64,000 bases of DNA, taken from Micromonospora sp. MW-13. GTDB taxonomy: Bacteria; Actinomycetota; Actinomycetes; Mycobacteriales; Micromonosporaceae. Positions 1 to 7,641 of the stretch are shown here, in pieces. Location: contig NZ_QKKX01000011.1 of assembly GCF_003434305.1 (NCBI RefSeq), positions 248,001 through 312,000 on the forward strand. Reading direction: 5' to 3'. How positions within the stretch are numbered: position 1 is the stretch's first letter; every line of letters starts with the position of its first letter. The notes under the pieces were generated by a model, which ran no database searches, had not been told where the DNA came from, and saw only the letters and a list, made by a program, of their open reading frames with translations. A program made the position numbers and the translations under genes.

Positions 1-165
1 CGACACCGCTACGGCGAGGCCCACCGGCAAAAGGTTGTACAGCAGGAAACGTAGTCGGGCCAGTCGGAGGAATCCCCGCCAGTTGGTTCCCTCCGGCCCG
101 GCGGCGGGCCCGGCGGCAGATCGGCGAGGCCCTGGGCTCAACTGGGAATCCCGCACTGCGGCCAT
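1..165 (-). CDS. N-terminal part of a membrane protein, probably UbiA-type prenyltransferase (runs off the left edge)
   Basis: Reading the minus strand from an ATG at 165 gives 55 codons without a stop to the window edge. A GGGGGAGG ribosome binding site lies 8 bases upstream, which supports this start. After a Gly/Pro/Ala-rich leader of about 30 residues comes a basic amphipathic stretch (FLRLARLRFLLYN) leading into a hydrophobic helix (LLPVGLAVAVS). That order resembles the start of UbiA-family prenyltransferases, which attach prenyl groups to aromatic rings in the membrane. The catalytic Asp-rich motifs would lie outside the window, so the family call is tentative. It shares its strand with the genes that follow to about 6.2 kb. 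Confidence 0.45.
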   Translation of the reverse strand, partial: MAAVRDSQLSPGPRRSAAGPAAGPEGTNWRGFLRLARLRFLLYNLLPVGLAVAVS

Positions 166-446
166 GAACTGGCGCCTCCCCCGTAGTCGGACCAGGACAA
201 CAACCTATGTCGCGGGGAACGGCACCGGACCCGATCTGTCGGAAAAGCAACTCCGGATCAGGACGAGCAGGGCGGGTGTTTCGACGCGCTGGCTACGCAT
301 GCTCGACCAGCCCGAGTTCGTCCCGCCCACCCGCTGACCACCCGCCACCGTCGCAGGGGACACCGGCCCGTCGCTGCCGCCGGAGGACTCGCCCGTCGTA
401 CGCGATCGTCCTGTCCAGCAGTGGGACGTCGCCTCCGACCGGAGTA

Positions 447-944
447 TCAGGAGTTGTCAGTGCGGACCTCGGCGGAAGCGGGCTGCCTGCCCAGCGGAAT
501 GCCGCGCGCGCTGAGCAGCATGGCGAGGCCGACGCCGACGACCAGGGCGATATCAGCGACGTTGCCGACAAAGAACCCGGCATAGTCGATGAAGTCCACG
601 ACGTGTCCGCGGGGGAATCCTGGCTCACGGAACAGGCGGTCCAGCAGATGCGTCGCCGCACCGCCGAGCACCATCCCCAACGCCACCGCCCAGGGACGCG
701 AAGCGACCCGCCGCGCCACGACTGCCAGCACGACCACCGCCGCAGCCGCGACGATCGTGAAGATCCAGGTGTGCCCGGAGCCGATGGAGAAGGCGGCGCC
801 GGGGTTGTGGACCAGCCGCAGTTGCAGCAGCTCACCGACGACGGGGACGGTCTGCCCGGCGGACAGCGAGGACTGGGCCCAGTACTTCGTCACCTGGTCA
901 GACACGAGCACCACAGCAGCGATCATCACGACGGCGCGGAACAC
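447..944 (-). CDS. lspA: Lipoprotein signal peptidase (signal peptidase II)
   Basis: At 165 residues this is the usual length for LspA, the polytopic membrane aspartyl protease that removes the signal peptide from diacylglyceryl-modified prolipoproteins. Four hydrophobic segments are visible. Family motifs are present: the NPGAAFS loop, a GGAATHLLDRL segment with the first catalytic Asp, and FVGNVAD with the second. The first motif has His where many homologues have Asn (GNLIDR), a modest deviation. The start is GTG, with only a weak TAGGG-like site upstream. The gene stands alone, with about 280 bases separating it from the membrane protein downstream and 124 from the gene upstream. Confidence 0.93.
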   Translation of the reverse strand: MFRAVVMIAAVVLVSDQVTKYWAQSSLSAGQTVPVVGELLQLRLVHNPGAAFSIGSGHTWIFTIVAAAAVVVLAVVARRVASRPWAVALGMVLGGAATHLLDRLFREPGFPRGHVVDFIDYAGFFVGNVADIALVVGVGLAMLLSARGIPLGRQPASAEVRTDNS

Positions 945-964
945 ATCGGAACCCTAACCGGTCG

Positions 965-987
965 CCCCGGCCGGGCGCCGGCCGGCG
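965..987. terminator. GC-rich inverted repeat, possible terminator
   Basis: A CCGGC/GCCGG palindrome with a short spacer sits between the end of the questin-oxidase-like gene at 1069 and the lspA start at 944. It lacks a T-tract, as is common for actinobacterial terminators. The assignment rests on position and symmetry only. Confidence 0.35.
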
Positions 988-1068
988 GTACCGCCCAAGG
1001 ACCAGCGTTGGATCAGCACTCCGCAGCCGCACAGCAGCGACTCCGCAGGCCGTACGGCTCGCAGGACG

Positions 1069-2178
1069 TCACGGAATGAGGCCGAGTTCGGGGACCGGAA
1101 TGCGCTCCTGGGCGGTCTGGACGGCGGCGGCGTAGCGGGGGTCGGGGCGCAGGCCGTTCTCGCGTAGGCACGCCTCGGTGAACTTGATGACGTGCTCGTC
1201 CTTGTGCTCCACGGCGCGGGCCACCAGTTCGTCGAAGGGTGGGACGTCGGCTTGCAGCGCGACCTCGCGCGCCGTGTCCTCGCCACGGCGATCGCCGGTG
1301 AAGGCGAGCAGGAGCGCTACATGGAGCTGCCAGACGGCGGCCACCGTGGGCAGGTGCATCTCTACCGGAAGGTGCGGCAGGACGATCCGGACGGCGGCCG
1401 GAAGTGTCACACCGTGGAGCAGTGGGATGGGGTAGATGTCGGTGTGGGCGAGATAGATGCCGGCGAACTCGGCTGTCATCTCGCTCAGCAGGAGCTGGGG
1501 TCCCTCCGGAGCTACCGCCTGCAACGCTTCGTCATATCCGGAGAGCTCATCGATGCGGCGAAGCCGCTCCCTTGAAATCACCCTCGCCCGCGGCGGGAGC
1601 AGGGAATCCTCCAGTTGCTCGCGAGGAAGCGCCGCCACAGCCTGTGCCAGGCTGGCCCTCCCCCGAAAGCCCGCCTGCCCTGGAAGGCTGCGGTGACGGG
1701 CCGCCCAGTAGGCAAGCCCGCGCGCCAGCTCGGTAAGCTGCGCCCGACTCGGCTTCGGGGTGCCGGCCAGGCTGCGCACAGCGTGCGCCGTTCGGATCGC
1801 GCCGTGCGTGATGCCCGCCAGGAGGCCGGAGATGAGTCGCGGCCACCATCGGACGACCACGTCGCGCCAGGGAGCGTCGGCCAGTTCCCGGACGAATAGC
1901 TGCTCCCAGTCCCCGGCCCGGCCGAAATCGCCCAGCGCGGGACGCCAGGAGCCCTCGTCCGAGGCATCGATCGGCAAGTGGGGAGCGGGCCTGTCGTGGT
2001 GGGGTTTGGCGCGGTAGACCTGGACCCAGGCGCCGATCTGGTCACCGTGGCCGAGGGTGGCCAGCGTTTCGGTCGCCATCGGGCCGTGATTGACGAGTTC
2101 GTTGCGCTCGCCGCGCTCGTACCCCATGTCGTCCAGGCGCTCCAGCGCGTCGTTGACGGCATCGAAATAGGCAACCAC
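1069..2178 (-). CDS. Questin oxidase-like protein (DUF4243 family)
   Basis: A protein of about 369 residues resembling the questin oxidase-like family, whose characterised fungal member (GedK) performs a Baeyer-Villiger type ring opening of an anthraquinone. The N-terminal NHGPMATETLATLG segment and the conserved HGAIRTAHAVRS, WLHV/AFTGD and C-terminal HVIKFTEAC regions are typical. No cofactor-binding motif is obvious, as is usual for this family. I prefer the GTG at 2178, which follows GGAGG with 5 bases spacing, over a GTG 12 bases upstream. It lies 42 bases after the flavin oxidoreductase and is probably co-transcribed with it. With the neighbouring hydroxylase and aromatase remnant it fits an aromatic-polyketide tailoring role (inference). 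Confidence 0.75.
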   Translation of the reverse strand: MVAYFDAVNDALERLDDMGYERGERNELVNHGPMATETLATLGHGDQIGAWVQVYRAKPHHDRPAPHLPIDASDEGSWRPALGDFGRAGDWEQLFVRELADAPWRDVVVRWWPRLISGLLAGITHGAIRTAHAVRSLAGTPKPSRAQLTELARGLAYWAARHRSLPGQAGFRGRASLAQAVAALPREQLEDSLLPPRARVISRERLRRIDELSGYDEALQAVAPEGPQLLLSEMTAEFAGIYLAHTDIYPIPLLHGVTLPAAVRIVLPHLPVEMHLPTVAAVWQLHVALLLAFTGDRRGEDTAREVALQADVPPFDELVARAVEHKDEHVIKFTEACLRENGLRPDPRYAAAVQTAQERIPVPELGLIP

Positions 2179-2220
2179 AGGGACCTCCACTCCTCGGGTA
2201 TCGGCGATATGTGGGCCCTG

Positions 2221-3174
2221 TCAGGCGAGCAGTGGACCGAGTTTCTCGGTGAAAAGCTCGATATTGCGGACCACCAGGTCGTCCGGCATCCCGCCGATGC
2301 TCGCCCAGAAGATGAGGTGCTCCACGGGCAGGTCCTTCGTGAGCGCCCTGATCCGCTCTGCGGCCTGGTCCGGGGTGAGGACCTCGAGCATCTTACGTAG
2401 CTCCTCGGAGGTGGGATCCGGCTCCAGCCACGGCAGCTTCGGCCGGTCGGTGCCCTCCGACCAGCCCTGCCGATAGGTGTTCTTCTGATGCGCCAGATGC
2501 GGCACGATCCGCGCCCAGGCGGCCTCGGGGTCATCCGCCAGCACAATTGGCAAGAGGCCCGCCACCCGCGCTTGGCTCGCGTCGTGTCCGGCTTCCTCGA
2601 GTCCGGCCAGGTAGTGCTCGAACATCGGAAGGGACACGTCGAGGTATCCCATTCCGAGCCGGCCCGCCATCCGCGCGCCGCGGGGGCGGTAGAACCCTCC
2701 CCATATCGGTACGGGATTCTGAATCGGCAGCGGGGTCACGACCTGTTCGCTCCAGAGCCGGCGCACCTCCGTGACGGCCTCCCCGGCACGCGTGACCTGG
2801 CGCTCGTACGAGACGTCGAAAAGCTCGAACTCCGGAATCCGGTATCCGGCGCCGATTCCGAGCTCCAGGCGGCCACCGCTGATCAGGTCGACGATCGCGG
2901 CTTCCTCGGCCAGTTGTGCGGGCTTGCGCAGCGCCGGTATGACCACCGAGGTGCCGATGCGCGCGTGCTTCGTGCGCGCCGCAGCCGCCGCCGCGAACGT
3001 GAGCGGCTGCGGGAGGTAGCCGTCCTCGAAGCGATGATGCTCGGTGAACCACAGGCCCCCGATGCCGAGCCGATCGGCTTCCTCACAGAACTCCAGCGTA
3101 CGCGCATAGTGGTCGGCCCACGGCCTCTCCCATTGCGCCGGATTACGCAGATCGAAGAGGAGTCCGAGCTTCAT
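2221..3174 (-). CDS. LLM-class (luciferase-like) flavin-dependent oxidoreductase
   Basis: A 317-residue TIM-barrel protein of the bacterial luciferase-like family, which uses FMN or F420. It starts MKLGLLFD and carries the typical GLWFTEHH (residues about 39-46), KHARIGTSVVIPAL and ISGGRLELGIGAG segments. An upstream in-frame start at 3246 is unlikely because a GGAAGGTAGGA site lies just before the ATG at 3174. It probably forms a two-gene unit with the questin-oxidase-like gene. The substrate cannot be read from sequence; aromatic polyketide tailoring or xenobiotic oxidation are both possible. Confidence 0.85.
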   Translation of the reverse strand: MKLGLLFDLRNPAQWERPWADHYARTLEFCEEADRLGIGGLWFTEHHRFEDGYLPQPLTFAAAAAARTKHARIGTSVVIPALRKPAQLAEEAAIVDLISGGRLELGIGAGYRIPEFELFDVSYERQVTRAGEAVTEVRRLWSEQVVTPLPIQNPVPIWGGFYRPRGARMAGRLGMGYLDVSLPMFEHYLAGLEEAGHDASQARVAGLLPIVLADDPEAAWARIVPHLAHQKNTYRQGWSEGTDRPKLPWLEPDPTSEELRKMLEVLTPDQAAERIRALTKDLPVEHLIFWASIGGMPDDLVVRNIELFTEKLGPLLA

Positions 3175-3458
3175 TTCGTTCCTACCTTCCCTGGAGCGGC
3201 GCTCGACACAGAATTTCATCCAGAAAGACGTGGACTGAGCCGCCACGAGGCGACGAATCGCTTACAACAGCTTTCTCTGACCAAAACGCGACGTCAAGAG
3301 TTCCCATGCCAGGTCTCTGTGAGGGGTCTTCAAAATCGACGACAAATCAGCAGGTTAATCGCCCGTGGGGGCGGTACGAATGACGGCGGATCTACCGTTC
3401 AGGAGAGAGTCGCGAGAGGCCGACGGGGACCGTCGTCGCGCGCGAGCCGGGTGGGTTC

Positions 3459-4892
3459 TCACCGCGGCGCGGCGATCCAGCGGCGCAGCTCCGCCAGCGG
3501 TGGGCGGCGTTCCGGCCCGGCGGCGGCGATGTGGCCGTCCGGACGCACCAGCACGTGCCGCATCCCCTCCAGCGCGCTGTCGGTCACGGTGGCCGGCAGC
3601 ACCCGTACGCGTGAGCCCAGGTCGGGACCGGGCCCACCGGTCAGGTCGAGCAGGACGAAGCGCCCCGGGCGCAGCGCCTCCGCGAGGGTGCGCGGACCCG
3701 CGCCGGTGTGCACCGTGCAGGGCGGCATCCGCGCCCCGGCCAGCGGGTGCTCCGTGCCGGCGGGGTAGCGCACGTCGAGCCCGCTCACCATCGCAGCGAG
3801 GTGCGCCCGCACCACCGGATGGCCGAGCAGTTCACCGACGACCGCCCTGACCGGCTCCACCTCGGGGCCGCCGAAGAGCAGCAGCGCCTGCGCGGCGATG
3901 TTGGTCAGCGCCCGGGCACCTACCGCGTGCCGCTCCGCGTGGTAGGTGTCGAGCAGCTCGTCCGGGCCCCAGCCACGCACCTGCGCGGCCAGCTTCCATC
4001 CCAGGTTCGCGGCGTCCTGCAGGCCGAGGTTGAGCGCCTGGCCGCCCACCGGGAGCTGCCGGTGGGCGGCGTCCCCCGCCAGCAGGACCCGGCCCCGCCG
4101 GTACGCGGTCGCCTGCCGACAGGTGTCGTCGAAGGCGTTGACCCAGACCGGCCGCGCCCCGTCGAGCCCCTCCCCGGTCACCCGGCTCCACGCCGCGCGC
4201 ACCTCGGCGAAGTCCGGGGCACCGGCCCGGGACGTCGGCGACCGACCGAACTCGTGCACCATCACCCGGGTCACCCCGCTGGGCAGGCGGGCGGCGACCG
4301 CGAGGCCGCCCGGGAGCCGTTGGAACCGGCGGGGACCGATCTGTACCCCGGTGACGTCCGCCCGCAGGATCTCCCGGCGGGCGTCGGTGCCGGCCAGCTC
4401 GAATCCGGCCAGGGCCCGTACCATGCTCTGCTCACCGTCGCAGCCGACGAGGTAGCGGGCCCGCAGTCGCGCGGGGCCGGCCGGGCCCCGGACGGTCACC
4501 GTCACCTGGTCGCCGAGGTCGGCGAGGTCGGTCACCTCCCGGCCGGGCAGCACCTCGGCGCCCAGACCGCAGGCCCACTCCCGCAGCAGTTCCTCGGTGC
4601 GGGCCTGCGGCACCTTCCACTGACCGGGGTACGGGGAGTCGGTCCCCCCGAGGTCCAGCGGCAGGCCGGCGAAGTGGCCCCGGGAGTCGTTGGGCGGCGT
4701 GCCGAGCCGCTCCAGCAGGCCACGCTGGTCGAACAGCTCCATGGTGCGGGCGTGCAGGGTCGACGCCCGGGACTCGGTGCTCGCCCCGGTACGTCGCTCC
4801 AGCACCGTCACTCCGACGCCGCCGAGCCGCAGTTCTCCGGCGAGCAGCAGGCCGACCGGGCCCCCGCCGACGACGATCACCTCGGTACGCAT
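3459..4892 (-). CDS. FAD-dependent aromatic monooxygenase (polyketide hydroxylase type)
   Basis: A 477-residue flavoprotein of the p-hydroxybenzoate hydroxylase superfamily. It has the FAD-binding GGGPVGLLLA motif near residue 10, the DG motif in YLVGCDGEQSMVR, and the GD motif in RVLLAGDAAHRQLPVGGQALNLG, followed by the thioredoxin-like C-terminal extension found in RdmE/MtmOIV-type polyketide hydroxylases. The ATG at 4892 has GGAGGAGAG upstream and is preferred over a start at 4922. The gene lies directly downstream of an aromatase/cyclase remnant on the same strand, which supports hydroxylation of an aromatic polyketide; resistance-type flavoenzymes (for example rifampicin monooxygenases) share the fold and are an alternative. 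Confidence 0.85.
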   Translation of the reverse strand: MRTEVIVVGGGPVGLLLAGELRLGGVGVTVLERRTGASTESRASTLHARTMELFDQRGLLERLGTPPNDSRGHFAGLPLDLGGTDSPYPGQWKVPQARTEELLREWACGLGAEVLPGREVTDLADLGDQVTVTVRGPAGPARLRARYLVGCDGEQSMVRALAGFELAGTDARREILRADVTGVQIGPRRFQRLPGGLAVAARLPSGVTRVMVHEFGRSPTSRAGAPDFAEVRAAWSRVTGEGLDGARPVWVNAFDDTCRQATAYRRGRVLLAGDAAHRQLPVGGQALNLGLQDAANLGWKLAAQVRGWGPDELLDTYHAERHAVGARALTNIAAQALLLFGGPEVEPVRAVVGELLGHPVVRAHLAAMVSGLDVRYPAGTEHPLAGARMPPCTVHTGAGPRTLAEALRPGRFVLLDLTGGPGPDLGSRVRVLPATVTDSALEGMRHVLVRPDGHIAAAGPERRPPLAELRRWIAAPR

Positions 4893-4904
4893 GTCCCTGT
4901 CCTC

Positions 4905-5089
4905 TCCTCCGGCGGCGGGCACCGCCGGGCGGTCGACGTCGGGCCTCGGCGTGCTGCCCGACCTGCCCGAGTGCGGCGCGACTGTTGGTGCTCAGCGCGT
5001 CACGGACGAACTCGGCGGGCCTCGGCGACGAGCCGGTACACCTGCTCGGCCGGCGCGGCGACATCGTGTTCCACCGCACGGCGGCTCAC
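4905..5089 (-). pseudogene. Remnant of a polyketide aromatase/cyclase (SRPBCC fold) with the middle deleted
   Basis: From a GTG at 5089 the minus strand reads VSRRAVEHDVAAPAEQVYRL then VAEA, an excellent match to the N-terminus of TcmN/ARO-type aromatase/cyclases. One base out of frame, the next codons read EFVRDALSTNSRAALGQV then GQHAEA, typical of the C-terminus of the same family. About 250 or more residues between them are missing; the fusion point lies in a GCCCGCCGAG stretch near 5010-5020. The first frame stops 5 codons after the junction and the second has lost its proper stop, so no functional protein is expected. It sits immediately upstream of the aromatic hydroxylase. No family search was run; the call rests on motif recognition. 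Confidence 0.7.
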
Positions 5090-5556
5090 CGGCCAGCATC
5101 GGACCTGCCGGGACTGCTCCGACCGCCAATGACCTCGGCGTCCATGCGCACCGCCCTTTGTCGATTGCTCTCGCCCAGCCCGGCGACCGACAGCGTGTCG
5201 ACAATTGATCCGATGGAGGGAAGCTCATTCATGCCTGAAAATCACACGATAGGCGGTCGCGCCTGCGGACAACAGGTAACGGCATGCAAAAAGTGTGCGG
5301 GCATTGTGAAAGATAAGTGTCAAGGACGAGGCCGGAGGCAGCTCGGGAAACGGGGCAGAATGACCGGAGAATTGACGGGCAGCCTGGTACCAGACGTCGG
5401 CCGGGCCCACGACCTACGGACCGGCGACCAAGCGTGCCGGGTGGCGCGGATGCTCGCCGGTCGGAGGTGCGGGGCCGCCCGGCCGGTGGGCGCCCGGGGC
5501 AGCACACGACGCACACGCCTCCCCCACTCGTCAGCCCGCCGGGGACCGGTGACCGC
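5090..5556. other. Non-coding interval with an AT-richer promoter-like segment
   Basis: No convincing gene is visible on either strand. A stretch at about 5195-5345 is clearly less GC-rich than its surroundings and lies upstream of the aromatase remnant, so it probably holds the former promoter of the minus-strand operon. No specific operator could be assigned. Confidence 0.4.
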
Positions 5557-6249
5557 TCAGGACACGAGGGCGTGCGACTCGCCGAGGCCGAGCCGGAATC
5601 CGACGCCGCGGACGGTGACGATCCAGCCACCCGACCCGATCTTCTGGCGCAACGTGCCGACGTGGGTGTCCAGCGTCCGACTGGCCCGCGAGGACCGGGC
5701 GACGGCGCCGCCGTCCTGCCAGACCCGCGCCATCAACTCCTCCCTGGTGAAGACCCGGTCGGGGTCGGAGGCGAGCAGATAGAGCAGGTCGAACTCCTTG
5801 CGGGTGAGCGGGACCAGGCACCGGCCCACGCTGACCTGCCGGATGGCCGGGTCGATCCGCAGGGCGCCGCGCTGTAGTGCGCCGGTGTCCCGCGCCGGGC
5901 TGGCGCGCCGCAGCAGCGCCTCCATCCGGGCGGACAGTTCACGCAGGCCGTACGGCTTGCCCATGCAGTCGTCCGCCCCGGCCTGCAGACCGAGCACCCG
6001 ATCAGCCTCACCGCCGCCACTGGTGAAGGCGATGACGGGCGTGTCGCCCGCGGCGCGGATGTTCCGGCAGACGTCGAGCCCATCGATGTCGGGCAGGTCG
6101 AGATCGAGCAAGACGAGGTCACTGCCGTCGAACGACGAGAGCGCCTCCCTGCCCGTGGGCACGGAGGTGACGCGATAGCCGAGTCGGCGTACGCAGCCGA
6201 CCAGCCGCTCCGCCGCGAAACCGTCGTGCTCAACCGCAAGAACGTGCAT
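5557..6249 (-). CDS. OmpR/PhoB-family response regulator, orphan
   Basis: A 230-residue two-domain response regulator. The receiver domain (1-118) has an acidic pocket (VEHD near residues 6-9, slightly unlike the usual VDDE), the phospho-acceptor Asp in LVLLDLDLPDIDG, and the switch Lys in MGKPYG. The winged-helix domain (about 130-225) ends with the typical WIVTVRGVGFRL. No histidine kinase is adjacent, so it is an orphan or is served by a distant kinase. It lies upstream of the oxidative polyketide-like genes on the same strand and may have controlled them. A minus-strand promoter candidate lies about 220 bases upstream of the start. Confidence 0.92.
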   Translation of the reverse strand: MHVLAVEHDGFAAERLVGCVRRLGYRVTSVPTGREALSSFDGSDLVLLDLDLPDIDGLDVCRNIRAAGDTPVIAFTSGGGEADRVLGLQAGADDCMGKPYGLRELSARMEALLRRASPARDTGALQRGALRIDPAIRQVSVGRCLVPLTRKEFDLLYLLASDPDRVFTREELMARVWQDGGAVARSSRASRTLDTHVGTLRQKIGSGGWIVTVRGVGFRLGLGESHALVS

Positions 6250-6873
6250 TCGGATCTCCCGGATCTACGAGACGGCATACCGGCGGTCGGACCGGTCCCG
6301 TGGAACCGGGGCACTGACGCTCCGGGGCGACGAGCCGCTGCGCTCCTCGACCGCGGCCGACGGTCGGCGCGGAACGCTTGTCACTGGCCGCCTGGCAGCC
6401 ATCTCCCCCGAGCCGCGTACCTCGGTCGCCCGGCCGACGGAGCCGTCCGGGACGGGCCGACAACACTCGGCAACTCCCATAAGAAAACCGATCGACCCGT
6501 TCGTCAACCGAACCGGTAATCACCTGAACACTCTTCGGAATGTCCGGATTCAACCGAAAGCGCGATACGTGACATAGACCGAGGGGTATTTAGGTGTATA
6601 AATTGGACAGAGACGCCTGCCGGGCCTACCAAACCCCAAGGACGGTGACGTCGGTCACATAACACACCTCCTACGGCGACCGGCCTTCGAGCGCCCGGCA
6701 CGCCCGCCCCCGGAAGCTGGTCGGCCCGTGCCCGCCCCGCCATTTCGTCGCCCCTGCTGAGCAACCGGTGTCCGGTATCTTCTGGGACAGGTGCCCGCTC
6801 GCAAGCCCACCACGACCTGACCGGCCCGGATGCGACGCCGCCGCATCGGGACACTGCCGCCAGGAGGATCCCC
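6250..6873. other. Divergent intergenic region, no gene seen
   Basis: About 620 bases separate the response regulator from the divergent NAD(P)-binding protein. Open frames here have no recognisable features. The stretch 6470-6640 is AT-richer and probably carries the promoters for both directions. Confidence 0.5.
6479..6507 (-). promoter_or_regulatory. Candidate sigma-70-type promoter for the response regulator
   Basis: Read on the minus strand, TTGACG (6507-6502) is followed after exactly 17 bases by TCTTAT (6484-6479). Spacing and sequence fit a housekeeping promoter and orientation fits the gene starting at 6249, leaving a leader of about 220 bases. Confidence 0.4.
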
Positions 6874-7506
6874 ATGCGACTGACCGTGTTCGGCGCGACC
6901 GGAGGAACCGGCGCGCTCCTCGTGGAGCAGGCCCTGGCCGCCGGTCACCAGGTGACCGCGGTCGCGCGCCGGGGCTGGCCCGGTCCGACCCATCCGGACC
7001 TGCGGGTCGCCGTCGCGGACGTCCTCGACCCTGGATCGCTGCGGTCCGTGCTGGACGACGCCGACGCCGTGCTCTCCGCGCTGGGCTCCGCGAGGGCCAG
7101 CCGACCCACCCGGGTGTACTCGGCGGGCGCCAGCGCGATCCTGGCGACGATGCGGGACCTCGACATCCGGCGGGTGGTGGCCGTCACCGCACTGCCGATC
7201 GCCCCCGCCACCCAGCAGGACACGCTGCACCGCCGGTTGGTCGATCCCGTCCTGCACCGGTTCTTCGGGGGCGCCTACCAGGACATGCGGCGGATGGAGC
7301 TGATCCTGGCCGCCAGCGACCGCGACTGGACGGTCTTCCGTCCGCCGTACCTGCGCGACGGCCCGACCACTGGCACCTGCCGCGCCGCCGTCGAGGCGCC
7401 GCTGCCCCGGGCCTGGACGCTGCGCCGGGGCGACCTGGCCGCCGCCATGCTGTCAGCCCTCACCGATGACCGGCTCGTCCGGCGCGCGGTGAACGTGGCC
7501 GCCTGA
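6874..7506 (+). CDS. NAD(P)H-binding protein (NmrA/atypical short-chain dehydrogenase type)
   Basis: A 210-residue Rossmann-fold protein opening with the dinucleotide-binding GATGGTGALLVEQAL (residues about 7-21). The rest follows the pattern of NAD(P)-binding reductases of the NmrA/SDR-a group: a beta-alpha repeat, VLSALGS near residue 69, and a short C-terminus with few catalytic residues. GGAGGATC precedes the ATG at 6874. The gene is divergent from the response regulator and may belong to the same aromatic-metabolism island, but nothing in the sequence fixes its substrate. Confidence 0.85.
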   Translation: MRLTVFGATGGTGALLVEQALAAGHQVTAVARRGWPGPTHPDLRVAVADVLDPGSLRSVLDDADAVLSALGSARASRPTRVYSAGASAILATMRDLDIRRVVAVTALPIAPATQQDTLHRRLVDPVLHRFFGGAYQDMRRMELILAASDRDWTVFRPPYLRDGPTTGTCRAAVEAPLPRAWTLRRGDLAAAMLSALTDDRLVRRAVNVAA

Positions 7507-7559
7507 CGGCGCGGGCCGAACGGCCCAGGAGCCCCCTGACCCAGCTCGGCCCCGGGACA

Positions 7560-7605
7560 GCGCCGGTCCGACGGTGAGCGCCGGCTCCGGCGCGGTGGCG
7601 GCCGG
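7560..7605. terminator. Inverted repeat between convergent genes
   Basis: GCGCCGG and CCGGCGC arms near 7560-7605 can form a GC-rich hairpin between the ends of the NAD(P)-binding gene and the convergent GH65 gene. Position suggests a bidirectional terminator. Confidence 0.35.
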
Positions 7606-7641
7606 CCGGGGAAAACCGATCGGTTCCAGGGGAAAAGGTGA

